Below, one piece after another: positions 47,296 through 60,386 of a DNA stretch of 64,000 nt. The position numbers were made by a program, and so were the translations under genes. The notes below the pieces were generated by a model. That model was not told the origin of the DNA. It ran no database searches and saw only the letters and a list, made by a program, of their open reading frames with translations. Origin of the DNA: Mactra quadrangularis (taxonomy: Eukaryota; Mollusca; Bivalvia; Venerida; Mactridae); assembly GCA_025267735.1 (NCBI GenBank), contig CM046304.1:24059381-24123380 (forward strand), written 5' to 3'. The stretch's first letter is position 1, and each line of letters opens with the position of its first letter.

Positions 47296-47447
47296 AATAG
47301 AATATTAGGTTAGTGTCAATCTGTACTTAGTTAATCCGGCTCGTCTCCAAAAGGATTATTCGACTCGGCAAGCCTCGCCGAATAAACCTTTCTCCAACTT
47401 GCCGGATAAACTAGATACAGATTGGCACTAACCTAATATTCTCTATT
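47296..47447. repeat. Nested palindrome (cruciform-prone)
   Basis: Outer arms of about 45 bp ('aatattaggttagtg..aatc' at 47296-47340 and its inverse at 47401-47447) enclose a 60-bp loop. The loop is itself an imperfect palindrome around 'ttattcg.ctcggcaagcct'. 'tttattcggc' phrases also occur near 46328, so the hairpin may be one end of a larger element. Confidence 0.6.
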
Positions 47448-48059
47448 TCTTAACTTCTATCTAATGGTCACTCAGTCAGCTCTTTCTTTTAAAAAAATTA
47501 CATAATTGTATATACATGTATAAAATTTGAATGGAAAATTGCCATATTGACCATACCTAAAATTGTTCTAACATAACAGATGCAGATGATGCAATGGTGT
47601 AAGTCTAAGGTTATGCCAATATCTTGAGACTACTTGACTACCCGGATCTAGGGAATTAGATACATCTACATCTCTGCCGGATCATTATATGATTAGAAAA
47701 TCTAAAGCCTGGTGTCTGCCTCGATTATACAATATTATCACATGATCATTTGTGCCCCATTCTTGTGTTGTTTGTTGGCTAACTATCTGAAAAAATAAAA
47801 ACATTAGTATGGTTAAAATTGTTAAAAGACCAATCAATGAAATATAGAACTATGGATCTACAGTCTTTACAAGGGGATGGGCTGTAAAACATTATTTGTA
47901 AGGATCACAAGCAATTGTATTTTCTTTCTGGAAAGAAAAGGATATCTTACTACGTATGTAGATTACATGCTTTCATTCTTTATTAGTTCATGATGCCATG
48001 TTCAATGCAACGGCAATACCAGTAGATAACCGAAAGTCCTGAACAGACAAAATGCATTG

Positions 48060-48345
48060 AAATAGTATTCAAGCGATCGTATATTCGTCTGTGGATTTTG
48101 CACCCCCCTAAAAAACCTGGATCAACCCCTGCAATTCAGTCTGAACATTGTCAACACAATTAATAAGCATTAAATTTTGGGTCAAGTTTATGCACAAAAT
48201 GGGAAAATGCATGGAACTAATATTTCAAGAGATAGTTTATTCGTCTATGCACCTCGCTTGAAAATCTGGATCAGTCCCTGCAATTCAATCTGAACATTGA
48301 AGCGCAATTGATTTGCATAAATTTTGGGCCAAGTAATTGCAAACT
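48060..48345. repeat. Two-copy tandem duplication, about 150-bp period
   Basis: 'cctggatcaacccctgcaat' then 'tcagtctgaacattg' (from 48118) recurs as 'tctggatcagtccctgcaat' then 'tcaatctgaacattg' (from 48267). Preceding 'tattcgtct' and following 'attttgggtcaagt' elements also match. Confidence 0.65.
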
Positions 48346-49490
48346 TAATGGATAACACTATATTTTTGTTCAAACTTTTTCTAGTATTCTTCAACGAATA
48401 AAACATGAAGAATGTAGATTGAAATTTGAAAAGAAAAACTTTGTTTACGTTCTGTCCGTCGTCCTCGACCTTTACAAGTTTATTCATTTCTGACGGCAAA
48501 TTTAGGTCATTAAACAATTACAGTCATAAAACAAAACAATATACGTGAATTTTAATTCCTACCTAATTAATGACAACCAGCATTCATATTTTAAAATGAG
48601 TGAGTCACCAAATACCAATTCGTAGTCCCTGATTAATGTCCTAACAGGAAGCAAATGGCGTACGCCAACCTCCCTTTATAGAAATATAATAATTATTTCA
48701 ACGTTGACGTCGTGTTTTAGATATGCACAGAACGGTGCGCACAAAAACTACCAAAATCGTCCTTAATGTATTGACATAAGTAACACAATAAAATACGATC
48801 ATTTAATAGACCAGTTCACGGATGACGTCACAAGCACCTGCTACCAATATTTTAGCTGATTTACTGGTTGGCAGAAAGAAACCAATGTTTTCATACATTT
48901 CATAGCAGCAGAATTTTTAAATAATGATAACTGTTTTATTTGTCGGCCAATTTTTTTGATATTTATATTGATAGAAAGCTTTTGAAATTCATATTTTTAA
49001 AATATATGGGGATAGCCAAAGCACTAGGTTTAAACACTCGCCTATAAAAACGATTCTGTTATGACAAATATTTTTTAAATATTCAAAATATTAATTTCAA
49101 GGCCTTTCTAGTGATATAAGATACTAAAGTCTGATGAAAAATGACTCAGTAATTGCAATTTTAAAATTACTGTGTTTTCATCGTATCTACTCGCTATCAT
49201 TTCTTGCCAACCAGCGAACGGTTAAGTGTATTTTTTATCAGCTACTTGTTACTATTTATAGACTTCATAACAATAACAATGAACTGGTCTATATTGTTTA
49301 TTACTATCGAATGATGTAATTACGCTACGCATATAACATGCATTGTCAAAAACATCGTAGGCCCTTTTTACTCCAACGAGTTATCATTGCAGTTGTCACG
49401 GGTTGAGTTGTCTACGGGTTGAGTGTCCCGTCTCCATTGCAATATTTGTATGTCCTGAGAGTAACCTCCCTTTTTCTGAAGAGTTTCAAG
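48346..49490. other. AT-rich spacer
   Basis: Nothing supportable. Confidence 0.4.
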
Positions 49491-49493
49491 AAC

Positions 49494-49653
49494 GACAACA
49501 CAACTCATCGTTGTATTACATTTAAATGAGATGTTAATGAGTTTCACGCTTGAACTACGCCTCTTTGTCAATGTTGAAAATTGTTGAAGCGTGAAAAGAG
49601 TAATCTTATACTTTCTTGTTACCACTGGAACGATGTCTTAGGACATCGTTCCA
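49494..49653. repeat. Left arm of a 3-kb-spaced inverted repeat plus palindrome
   Basis: 49494-49637 is the inverted counterpart of 52702-52835. Shared phrases include 'acgcctctttgtc', 'gttgaaaatt', 'cttatacttt.ttgttacca' and 'ggaacgatgt'. At 49628-49653, GGAACGATGTC and GACATCGTTCC-type halves form a near-perfect palindrome at the inner end. Confidence 0.65.
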
Positions 49654-49659
49654 AAAATG

Positions 49660-50430
49660 TCCTACGCTTTCATTTTCTAGAGCGATGTTTTGAAATCGTA
49701 GGTAGACTAGGCGTCATCCAAGGCATTTGTTGCGTGTGATTGTAAACACATGTGCTGCACTAATTCGTAGAAAATGAGAAATCGAGTTAAATTTATTAAT
49801 GTAAGTCTTTTATGTGTTAAAAACATGTTTATGTGATTATTTGATCTGTGAACGTGACAATTAGTGTTCGAATAAACCATAACTTGCTGTAATGTTGTCT
49901 TGTTTTCATAACTGAATGACGTGGCGTCAATGTTTTTAAGATCGATAGCCGAATCAGCTTAGACATGCATAAATCATCTATTTCGAAAACTCATTCATAG
50001 ATATACATGAGTCATATATGTAAACTTGATACACAACTGTAAAGCTTAGTGTGCAGTTACCAAAATCAGTTTGAGAAAACCCCCATAAAAATACATTTGT
50101 AGATATCATATTCCACTTCGGATTGGGTAGTAAATGTCTATTTAGGGCACATCATATTCGATAAATATATAACGTTACGTTAAAAACCAGTGCAAATGTG
50201 ACAGTGTTATCTGCATATTTGTTTAAAGGGACTCGCACGATTTTATTACGATTTCCTTAAAACCAAGTCTGTGTATATACTAAAAAAGTATTAAAGGGTC
50301 AGATCTATAACGGCATATCACATCATGAAAATTAATCTGCGAGTAAATTGCATTTGATGACAAACATTATCATAGACAATTGTTACCTTATTTCTCAGTA
50401 AGACTTTTGGAATTTCTTCGGACAAACGCT
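49660..50430. other. AT-rich spacer
   Basis: Nothing supportable. Confidence 0.35.
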
Positions 50431-50441
50431 ATTATAATTTG

Positions 50442-51654
50442 CACAGGGAATTGTCGAGTTACCTCCCTTTAATTTTTCAAACATACCTTTAATATACTTA
50501 TATACAAGGGGTACAACTGCATTTACTTGACCACTTCATCTTGATATATTATTTTGAAAAAAAAAGTTCTTATACCCTAGCGGCACTTTAACGGAACGAT
50601 TAAATTGATTAAACATAACTCTTCGAGCTATGAATATTAAATGTTTCATAGGGCAGACCGTTAATACGATTTAAGTTTCAAAAACATAAAAAACAGCACA
50701 AAAATCTCAACTCGGACAAGTTAGTGCACAGATGAAATCGACATTTCTCGAGGAAAATCGTTTTATTTTCATATTTCAACATGACATATTTACCCCAATA
50801 AAAGAAAATATGACAGAAAAACAATATTATTGAATAAAAATGTAATAAATATAACTCTTCACCTTGAGAGAAACACTTGCGAGCCATAAAAAGCAAAGTT
50901 GACAAACTCTATTCGATAATCAATGTTGTAGCCGGTATCCTTAATTTATTCAAGAAACTTGTAAGAAACTTTTTGATTGGTTAATTTTGTAAACGAAAAT
51001 CGCCAAGACTTCCGACTAATTGACTGAATCAAATTTGGAAGATTTCGACTTTTTCGTAGTATTTTTGTTGTCTCGTTTGAAAGTAGGAAAAACCCCGTAC
51101 GGTTCGTCGAATCAGAAATTGTTTAACTAATTAGATTATTAGGTGTGTGACGTATTAGTGAAAATGGTTGTGAGAATAATTTTTTAAGGTTAAAGCAGAT
51201 AAAAAGTGTACATATATTCGTTTTGTTTCATGTCTGGTTATAATTGGCACGATGTTTTGTATTTTTATAACTAGTGAAGCGAGAAACACAATCTAACACT
51301 GAGTAAATCATGCTTGAATCGACGTAACATTGAAATTTTGTCAATTTTCATTCTGTTCAACTGTGCACTAACTTGTCCGAGTTGAGATTTTTGTACTGTT
51401 TTGTATGTTTTTGATAATCTAATCGTATTAATGATCTGCCCTTTGAAACAATAAACATTCATAGTTCGAAGACGTATGTTTAGTCTATTTAATCGTGTGG
51501 TTAAAGTTCTACCAGGGTATCAGTATTTTATGTGAGTCACTAAATAATAAATCTAGATGAAATGGATTAGTAAAGGCAGTTGTACCCCTTGTATATAAGT
51601 ATATTAAAGGTATGTTTGAAAAATCAAAGGGAGGTAACTCGACAATTCCCTGTG
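50442..51654. mobile_element. Long-TIR foldback element with perfect 8-bp target duplication
   Basis: 1213 bp. Ends are 'CACAGGGAATTGTCGAGTTA' and the exact inverse. The arms align for about 300 bp each, including a shared 'ctcaactcggacaagttagt', around a spacer of about 600 bp. ATAATTTG flanks both sides (50434-50441 and 51655-51662), a perfect 8-bp duplication. The 8-bp size fits hAT, P or Merlin superfamilies. No transposase is encoded, so it would depend on an autonomous partner. Confidence 0.85.
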
Positions 51655-51754
51655 ATAATTTGCATTCTCCGATCAATTAAAAATGTTTGTCTTATTTGAT
51701 GTTTGCGTATTACGTTTCACATCCCACCTGCGGAAGATAAGACTGATCAAGCGA

Positions 51755-51830
51755 AATTTTCAGTAGTTACCTCAATATTGATTTTTGGCTCACTTGAAAG
51801 TGTGCCAATATCGATATTTTCGTCAAAGCT
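51755..51830. repeat. Dispersed repeat with 'ATCGATATTT' palindromes
   Basis: 'acctcaatattgatttttgg' followed by 'cacttgaaagtgtgccaatatcga' recurs at 57920-57985 as 'gcctcaatatcgatttttgg' and 'cacactaggaagtgggccaa'. There an inverted companion follows ('cccacattgaggc', 58009-58021). No boundaries determined. Confidence 0.5.
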
Positions 51831-52352
51831 AAAATCCATTCTGCATTGGCCATGATTTTTCATTTTCCCAAACATGTTATAAGATTTATTTTATCTTTTT
51901 ATATCCTAAATTTGAGTAGTACACTATTGACATAAGGTGTATATTATGAGACTTAAACTTTACATGTATCTGAATATTGATAAAAATATCACAAATGTTT
52001 TACATATCGATGGTTAATCGCGAAACAGTCGTACATGTAGTTTAATATTAAGCATGAGTTACAATCGTTTTGCGCTTAATCCGCAATCTAATTACAGGCG
52101 ATAATAATGATAAATAAGATATAAAAGGACAAGACTAGGTAATGTGCATTAAGGTAGTATTAAATTACAGGCAAAAATCACTTACTCCTTTCCTGATTTT
52201 GCATTCTATTATTATTTGTGTGGTTGCAACTGATACATTACATGGCAAAAATCTATATACATTCTCTTGATAGTTGAGATGTTTCCTTGCTAGACCCATA
52301 GATTGCATGTAGCTTAAATTAGATATTGTCTAGCTTAAAAACTGTATTACAG

Positions 52353-52595
52353 CATTGGCTCTGTGTCATCTGGAATTAACTTCCATGCAACCAGGTCTGG
52401 AAGCCATTCTTTGATAGTCAAAATGATTCTGATCGCACCGAGACTGGAGAATCTGACCATATCCCCTGCACCACTGGCATCAGAAAGCAGACTGAAATTT
52501 ATTTTTGGTAAAGATGATGATGATGATACTGGTGAATCAGAAAAAAATGTTGTGTATGGTGAAGTCAGGAATTGTGTCACATTAGTCTTTACTAA
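52353..52595 (+). CDS. Candidate host exon, 243 bp, phase 2 on both sides
   Basis: An acceptor 'actgtattacag' and a consensus donor ACTAA|GTGAGT bound a frame that is open throughout. It has balanced codon use and higher GC than its flanks. The peptide contains SSGINFHATRSGSHSLIVKM, APRLENLTISPAPLASESRL, FIFGKDDDDDTGESEK and VRNCVTLVFTK. I recognise no family. The minus strand is also open (52649-52347), which weakens strand assignment; the matched splice sites favour plus. It lies between the inverted arms 49494-49653 and 52702-52835, so it could be a gene fragment carried by a mobile element. Confidence 0.4.
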
Positions 52596-52701
52596 GTGAG
52601 TGCAACTTGACAAATGTGAACACTGGACACATTTGAAATATTGCACCAATAATGTTGTTGTAAGAAGACGTGATCAATTTTAGAACTATGTCTAAACATC
52701 G

Positions 52702-52835
52702 TTCCAATGGTAACAAAAAAGTATAAGATAACTTTTTTCACGCTAGTAATTTTCAACAAAGACAAAGAGGCGTAATTCTAGCATGACACCTCATTAACAT
52801 TTCATACATATAATTACGCCGGCTTGTGTTGTTTT
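52702..52835. repeat. Right arm of the 3-kb-spaced inverted repeat
   Basis: 'acatcgttccaatggtaaca' onward through 'caaagaggcgtaattctagc' and 'ctcattaacattt' matches the reverse complement of 49494-49637. Confidence 0.65.
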
Positions 52836-52849
52836 TTTTTTAAATTCGT

Positions 52850-55190
52850 TCACAAAAGTATATTATCTAGCGATGCGAATTTCGCTCGATGACGCTTTTT
52901 AATATTTCATAACCTGCCTACTCTCTCTACAATAGACTCCGCCTTCAATATCTTGTTGTCTACGACGAAGCGTGTCGATTTGAAGATTAGATAAATTGAA
53001 GAACAGCGTTTAAATTTTAAACATTAAGGATTTTTAGATAATTAACATTATAATATCGGAGTTGTAATACACTGAGTTGTGTAAAAACATAATGTTAATA
53101 TAACACATTATTACATGTATTGGTAAACAAATGTTGACCTAGTTTCTTCACGATCAAAATCACTTATATACTTACGCTGTTTGCGAAAGTAAACAACTTG
53201 TATGTCAAGAGTAAAACTCCGCCCATCAAAAATATTTAATCAAGTAAATACTGGTCACATGCTCGTATCGTTTTGTAACTCAAATTCAGCTCCTATGTGC
53301 CACGTTTGGTTTGTTCTTGAACTTGAATCGCAGTTGGCGGATTTTTTTTTTCGAAACCCATGAAAACGAAACGTCGTCTGTTTATAAAGTCAATGCGTGT
53401 ATGCATTGACTACATATGAAAGTAAACAATTGTAAACTACATACATGTAACTTATTTCAATGACGCAAAATTATAATTCTTATATTATTGCAGAATGCGT
53501 GAAATATTAAACAATCGGCTTATCACAATTTATTAGCTATATAATTTTGTTACAATGATCCTTAAATGAACAATTTTGACATTTTTCATAATTGAATTAA
53601 TACTCATCAGTATTTTTGTTTAAACTTTGCATACAACAATGTCAGTTTGCGATGTTGCAATATGCAACATTTTATGACTGAAAAGTTGCCTGATTTCAGT
53701 CTCAATTTTTAGATAATTTCTATCGAGTAATAGGTACTCGAGAACTCAAAGTTAGACCATTATGTGAGGTTTAACCCGATATATCTGCCATGAAATATCT
53801 TGGTACATGAAGGTAAAGGTTTTTTTTTAAAAATAAGTTTCAATCAAATTCAATGTTTGTTGTAAATTCTTGCGGAATAAAACATGTGGATAAATAATTT
53901 GCAAAAAGCCTGTGACGTTGCGTCCAATACTGGCGTCAATTTGCGTAACGTCAAAAGTAACGTTTTATAAAGAATAGTTTGTATTTAATACGCCATAGTC
54001 AGCATTCAATGTCAAAGTAATACCTTTAATTAATTGGCTACAGTGATACAAAATGAATTTTTATTGTTTCATGAATCTTTTTACGTATTAATTTCAAATA
54101 CAAAAAAAACCTAATGTGTCATTTTCCCGTATTCTAAGATACATACCTATAAGTTTTTTTACCAAATATCAATGTAAATAAATGTGTCCTCCAGTTTCAT
54201 GCTAGTTATAATGTTTGGCAATATTTTAATTGCATTTTTATTTGTTTTAGACTTTGTTTGCCTTTTCCTTTGCAATCTTATCTTTTGTCGATTTGAACTG
54301 CACATTTCTATGCATAATTTTTAGTTATATGATCCAAACAGAAAATAATGCAGCGTTTCATTGTGGTTAGACATTTTAAAGTGTTGATTATTCTAAGTAA
54401 TTTTACCAATATCATATTGATATTGTATTATGTTATACGTTATAGTTTGAACTTGTTGATGATTGATATGAAATTTCGCTATCTTGTTTAATTCTGTGAT
54501 CAATGATCTTTGAAATATCTGAGTCAAGTCTATTTTCGGCATTTTGTGGGTGCGTTACATCGTGGCTAGATATTTTTAAACTTGGCTAATGCCGCTTTCC
54601 GTTTGCTTAATTATTTTCATTTTAAAATATATCTAGGATTAAAGAAATGATTTTTTTAAAAATACTAAAAAATCATTATGTCAATTTAATTATTGCACCA
54701 CATATATCGAAGTTGTAAACGAGGTAATTTGTAAAATTAAAATCTTACCTTTTCAACAAACATATATTTTCTGATAATTTTGCGTAAAGCTATGTTTATA
54801 TTTTGATATAACTTTATTTATGTATAAGATAGTTCAGTAATTTTCAGTTCAGCGAAATTTACTTGTTTCTGTTACGTCTTGCTGTCATATTTTCCGACGT
54901 TCAGTCGGGTTTACACTCGAATATTTTGACGTATGTGTGTAAAATACTGTACATAATATAATTTTCTGAAAGTAAGAATTATTTAAATTTACTGATGTAA
55001 AATTTATCAAAATGCGATAAAAATGTAGAAGTAGTTGAATATTTTGAGTGCTAGGGCTTGGTATTTTCAAATTAACGCCAGTATTGAGCGCAACGTCTTT
55101 ACATTGACTTTTTTTCAAGCCATTATTGAATTCAAATGTGAATTTTTTGCTTGACTTTTCGAAGAAAATGATAGCTTATGTAATCACTTT
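52850..55190. other. AT-rich spacer
   Basis: No gene or repeat boundary supported. Confidence 0.4.
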
Positions 55191-55194
55191 TGCA

Positions 55195-57010
55195 AATTTT
55201 ATAAACTTATTTGTCGGTACTTTATCTTCACGGCTTCTCAGGGACGAACCTGAGGATGAATTATCTTAAGTTTGACTTTAGATTATTTTTTTTAGTTATT
55301 GCCCTTTTATACTTAAAAATTGCATTTTCAATACTGATTAAGATATGTAACTTAAAGTGTGTATACTTATGTGTCGGTACAATATTTACACCACTGTTAA
55401 GGGACGTAACTGTTGATGAATAATTTTTGGAGTTATGCCCCTTTATACTCTAACATTAAATATTAGAATTTGTTTGAATGTAAAATATTTAGTACTTATA
55501 AATGTTTTTGAATAAAAGTTGGTATGCTTAATTCATCGGTTCTTAATCTATAGGATTATAAACACTGGATGAATTACTTTTGGAGTAATGCATGCCCCTT
55601 TATACTTTAATATTTAAGGTTAAAGTTTGTTCAAAGTGAATATATTTAGTTTGATTAAAAGTTGGCATGCTTATTCAGCAGTACGTCATTTACTCGCCTC
55701 AAAGGGGATGAAACTCTTGACTATTTTTTTAGAGTTGTGGCCTTTTTCAACTATTTAATCAAGGTAAAAGTACTTAGGAGTGAAATATTTGTACTACTCA
55801 TCAAGATATTTACATGAGAGTTGTTAACCCGGGTCGATAGCGCAGTTGGTAGCGCGCCGGGATTAGGAATTTCGTGTCCCGGAGGGGATACGGATTCGAA
55901 TCCCCTCAGGGAGGTTTACCTTTCCATAAAAATTTGACAAAAATGTTGATTTTCTTCCATTTATCAATTAATATTGAAAAGCTTCCGGTCTTGTAGAAGG
56001 GTATGTGAGTACTGGTTATAACAAGGGTCCTGGAAAGCTAGGTTAGGTGTGCTGAACTCCGTGAAATGACCTAAATTGAAATAATTTAAGTTGTTAATAA
56101 AATATATTTAAATGCAAGTCGATATGCTTATTCATTGATACTACGTCTACACAACTATGAAGGGGCGTTACTATGGATGTAAATGTCCCTTTTATATTTT
56201 ACAAATATAAATAGTTAATTATTGTTTGACTGATTTATTAATTAGAAAAAATGTTCTGTCTTGAAAGCACTTTTGTTTAAAGACAAACCTTGCCTTAAAC
56301 TAAACACTCGAAAAGTCGAGCGCGCTGTCATTGGACTGTCCTTGTTTATGTAATACCCCTTCATATCTAATTTAACATTAACACTTGTTCAAATGAAATA
56401 TATTTAGTAGTTATGAATATATTTAAATGAAAATTTGTATGCTTAGTCGTCAGATCTTCATCTTACAGACTTTAAAGGGACTTACAATGTAACTCGGGGT
56501 GAATTACTTTCGGAGTTATGTCCCTTTATACTTATTATAAACAAGGTTTATTTTAACTTAATCTTTACAGTACTACTAAAAGTTATTAATCAGCACGTCA
56601 TCTTCACGACTAGAAAGGGAATAACTCTTGATGTATTATTTTAGGAGTTATGTCCCCTTTCAACATTTTAGTTATGATTTTACAACTATGAATAGAAAAG
56701 AAATTGAATACTCATTAAGATATTTTAATTAAATGCGGTATGTTTATTCATTGCTACTACGTCTACACAACTATCGCGGGAAAATACTGTTGATGATTTT
56801 TTTGTGGAAGTATGTCCCATTTTTTAATGTTAAAATTTGTTCTATTGAAATATTTTTGTACTAAATTAAGATATCTAAATGAAAATAGGTATACTTATTC
56901 ATTGGTGATACGTCTTCTTAGATATAAAGAGGCCTTACTATGTGAGTATTTTATTGATGTAATGCCGCTTTTATATCTACATGAATTGGTAATTATTGTC
57001 TGACTGATTT
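55195..57010. repeat. Divergent tandem array, about 150-bp unit, 'GGAGTTATGCCCCTTT' core
   Basis: The core recurs near 55285, 55428, 55580, 55730, 56187, 56345, 56512, 56647, 56805 and 56958, each followed by an AT-rich tract. Most are preceded by 'gcttattcat/ggtac.tc.tc.ac' phrases. Units are diverged to roughly recognisable similarity. SINE copy 2 (55828-56088) is inserted within the array. Confidence 0.75.
55828..56088 (+). mobile_element. tRNA-headed SINE, copy 2
   Basis: Same family as 6543-6831: A-box 'TAGCGCAGTTGGTAGCG', B-box 'GATTCGAATCC', then 'gcttccggtcttgtagaagg' and 'ggtcctggaaagctaggtta'. The tail is reduced. GTTGTTAA flanks it (55820-55827 and 56090-56097). Confidence 0.8.
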
Positions 57011-57069
57011 ATTTCCTTTGAAAAAATAATTCAATCGTTGCCATGAGCGAAACACTTGAAGAGTCTAGC

Positions 57070-60000
57070 GCGCTGTACTTGGTTGCCCTTCGTAAATTCT
57101 ATTAATTTATAAAAATTATTTAATAGATAATATTGCTGTACAATTTCGATATTTTGACATGATTGTATTTTTTATTGAAAAATAAGTTCAAGTCGTCGTT
57201 CCTCCAGCACTCCAGTGCTTTAATTTGTAAACATTGCACTCTAGAGGAATAAATATGTAACTGTTTAATATGTAAATGAATTTGTTGTTGTTGTTATCTT
57301 ACCTGGTGATGAATGTTAATCATGGCTGTAAATTTATTCTTTGAAAGAATGAAAATCAAAGAAAAACTGACAAGTTTTATTCTATGTTAGTGTATTGGTT
57401 GTTATCTTTAAAGGTTTGTACTGCTTATACAATCGTTGTACAGGGTTCTCGAAGTGAAAATGAGCGGCGTCATGGAAATAATAATTTTCGATTTTTGTGT
57501 TTTTGCATTTTCACACAGGAAAAGGTTCGTAGTTTTTGAAGTCGAAAACCGCTTTCGATATCGACTTAAGGCACACTTGCCCTGTTTCATAACCTTTTTA
57601 TTGCATATGTTGACCTATACATGTAACGATGACTTTTCTACAACAAAAATACAATTTTTCTCGATGTACCGCGCTATTTTGCACGTTGACGTTACGTCAC
57701 ATGTATTGTTTTGTTTATTCAACGTCGAAACGTCGGAATCTTATGAACGCTTGTTATAAAACGTAAGTCTTGATAAATTGTTGATTATCTTATTTATTTT
57801 CACTATGAAAAAAAAATACACGTCGTAAAATTGAATATTATAGCTTCTTGTTGCTAATTACGTACGAATTTCACGTGCGGAAAGTCTGCGGTTGTTGGAC
57901 TGCAGGTGCGTAATGACCGGAAGTTGCCTCAATATCGATTTTTGGCACACTAGGAAGTGGGCCAAATATCGATATTTTGGTACACTTGCTCAATACCGGA
58001 ATGTATTGCCCACATTGAGGCTATATTGGCGCACTTCCACGTCGATTTTGTTACTATTTATAGTAACATATGCAATAAAATGACGTTACGTCATACTGTT
58101 CTTTAAAAAATGACCACTAATGATATTTATACATGCATAGATATATGGGTATTACATTTAACTGTGTTAATGATAATTTTCGTTGTTTCTTCAGCAACCA
58201 AAATAATAATTAATTCTATAATCATATATACGATTACCCGCTAAAGGTAGAATTTCCATGATAGCTGCTGTCAAACTTTGGGCGATATCAGGTCATGTCC
58301 ACAAATTTCGTGAGCAGTTTTCGTCGACGTTGTTAAAATTGATAAAGATCGAACGGTCGTTTTATGATGTAAAATGTAAATGCTTCCTTATTCAAGTTTG
58401 TTATTACGTATTTTATATAAACTAAAAAGATAATTAATTCTCACAATTATTTGAGATAATTGATAGAATTCGTGTTTAAATCTTAAACCGAAAATTTATT
58501 AATCCAATCTTATCGATGGAGGTATATATTCGACCCTAAAAATTCGTTTACAAACAAATTCGTAATCAATTAGTTGCTAGTGATTTAGACTGTTATTCTG
58601 GTGATAAAAATAACAAAAAGCTTATTCCTTGATATGTATATTATGGGAATTCTACACAAGAAAATGTCACACTTTCATGAATTTACGGATTATATTTATG
58701 TTGTCTACATCAATCAATCTTCAGCCAATTTTGCAGCAAAAATTTTCCAGTTGAATTCAGAATACAAGCTTATTATAGTTTATTATCAGTACAATAACAA
58801 ATTAGTTTTCATTTATTATCGTCAACTAGCTAGGCGTGTGTACGACTGATATTTGATGACGTCAACCTACCAAACAAAGCGCTCTTCATCTAAATTCGTT
58901 CAATGGCGGCATGCAAACCATGTGTCACTTGTTTATTTACCCCTGTTAGTCAAATGATTTGATAACATAACACCTTACGGTAGCATTATACGATTAAGGG
59001 TATCGCTTATTGTTAAAATATTCCGGTCTAAGGAAATCATCAATGTTTGATAAAAAACCCTAGTGGCTGTACGGAGGTAAATTATTAACAAAGAAGATTC
59101 ATCATAACGGCCGTTTACCACTCTGCTGAGGTGTCGTTCATTAAAGGTAAAACATAGAGCAAAATCAACGGGGGGGGGATTCTAATATGCCGCTCGTCGG
59201 AGGTTGCTGCTCGTTTTCTTTTTGTGTCTTAATTATACAGATACATTCAGTGGTGGCAAAAATGTATAGACAACGATTTCCATGCTAAGTAAAGGATGTA
59301 AATGCTTAAAATTGGACCAGTTTTTACATTGTTTACGAAATGAAATTCTCTGTAATTCGGGGGATTTATTTAAACTATGGAAGCGCTATGAAACGGGTTC
59401 AAAACTTTTGATGAGTCGTTTCTTTGGGCATTGTTAGCTAAATTAAGACGCAAAGCATTAACAAATAACATGTTTTTGTTTACAAACGTACATTAAAAAA
59501 TGTTTCATGTGAATTTAAGATCTAGCGTGGGTCGTGAAAATGTATGACACGACATCAATATGATTCAAACAATTTCGTTTTACAAACTAAAGCATTGAAT
59601 CATGCATAATTAACACATTTTTAAGTAAATTGATTAACTTATTGTTAGATTTGAAGGTAGTTATGCTTTAATTTTTTCATCATTTTTTGTTAAATAAGAT
59701 TGGGAGGAGTGTTGTGGAAATCAGAATTTAGAAAAAAAGAAACAGTTTTTTAATAGATCTTTCCTTATCATTCATGATTCTTGATTAAAAGTCTAAACAT
59801 AAATTAATGTTGTCATAAATCTTGATCTGCGTAGGTTATAGATCTAGAGTTCATTAAAGCTCCGTACACGTAGACTCTCAAATTAAAGCATGTAATAGCA
59901 AAATGAAAACATTATGAAACAAAACTAAATTATACATATACATTAACTGAATACATCTTGTTTTAATCACTTATGGCTCTTAACTTTTGAACAGTCGTAT

Positions 60001-60215
60001 ATTAGCTTATTTACGTCATGATAGTGTCATAAAAATGTCTGCTTTATTATCATGTATATTCACCACAACTGGGAGGAGAAACTTTTAGATTTTGAAGTGA
60101 GTGATAGTTATTTTTAACTCAATTTTGCACATTTAACGGTTAGAGTGAAAAATTCCACCGAGGTGCATGAGAGTACGTATCTTTAATATCAATTATCGAT
60201 TATAGAAAAACTTTC
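57070..60215. other. AT-rich spacer
   Basis: Apart from the dispersed repeat at 57920-58021, a G9 run at 59171-59179 and a (TTG)n run near 57283, nothing is supported. The 107-codon open frame at 57436-57759 has no family features. Confidence 0.4.
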
Positions 60216-60386
60216 CGATCAGAATAGAAAAACCTGGGTCGATAGCGCAGTTGGTAGCGCGCCGGGATTTGGAATCTCGTGACCGAGGGGGATGCGGGTT
60301 CGAATCCCCCCCGAGGAGGTTATACCCTTCTATGAAATTTTGACAGTAATGACGATTTTCCTCCTTTCATTAGATAATATGGTCCT

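Noticed and set aside
52347..52649. Minus-strand reading of the exon at 52.4 kb
   Set aside because: Also open, but the acceptor and GTGAGT donor are on the plus strand and match that frame's phase; not fully excluded.
57436..57759. 107-codon plus-strand ORF
   Set aside because: Codon use and composition look random for AT-rich DNA; no motif, splice site pair or homolog recognised.
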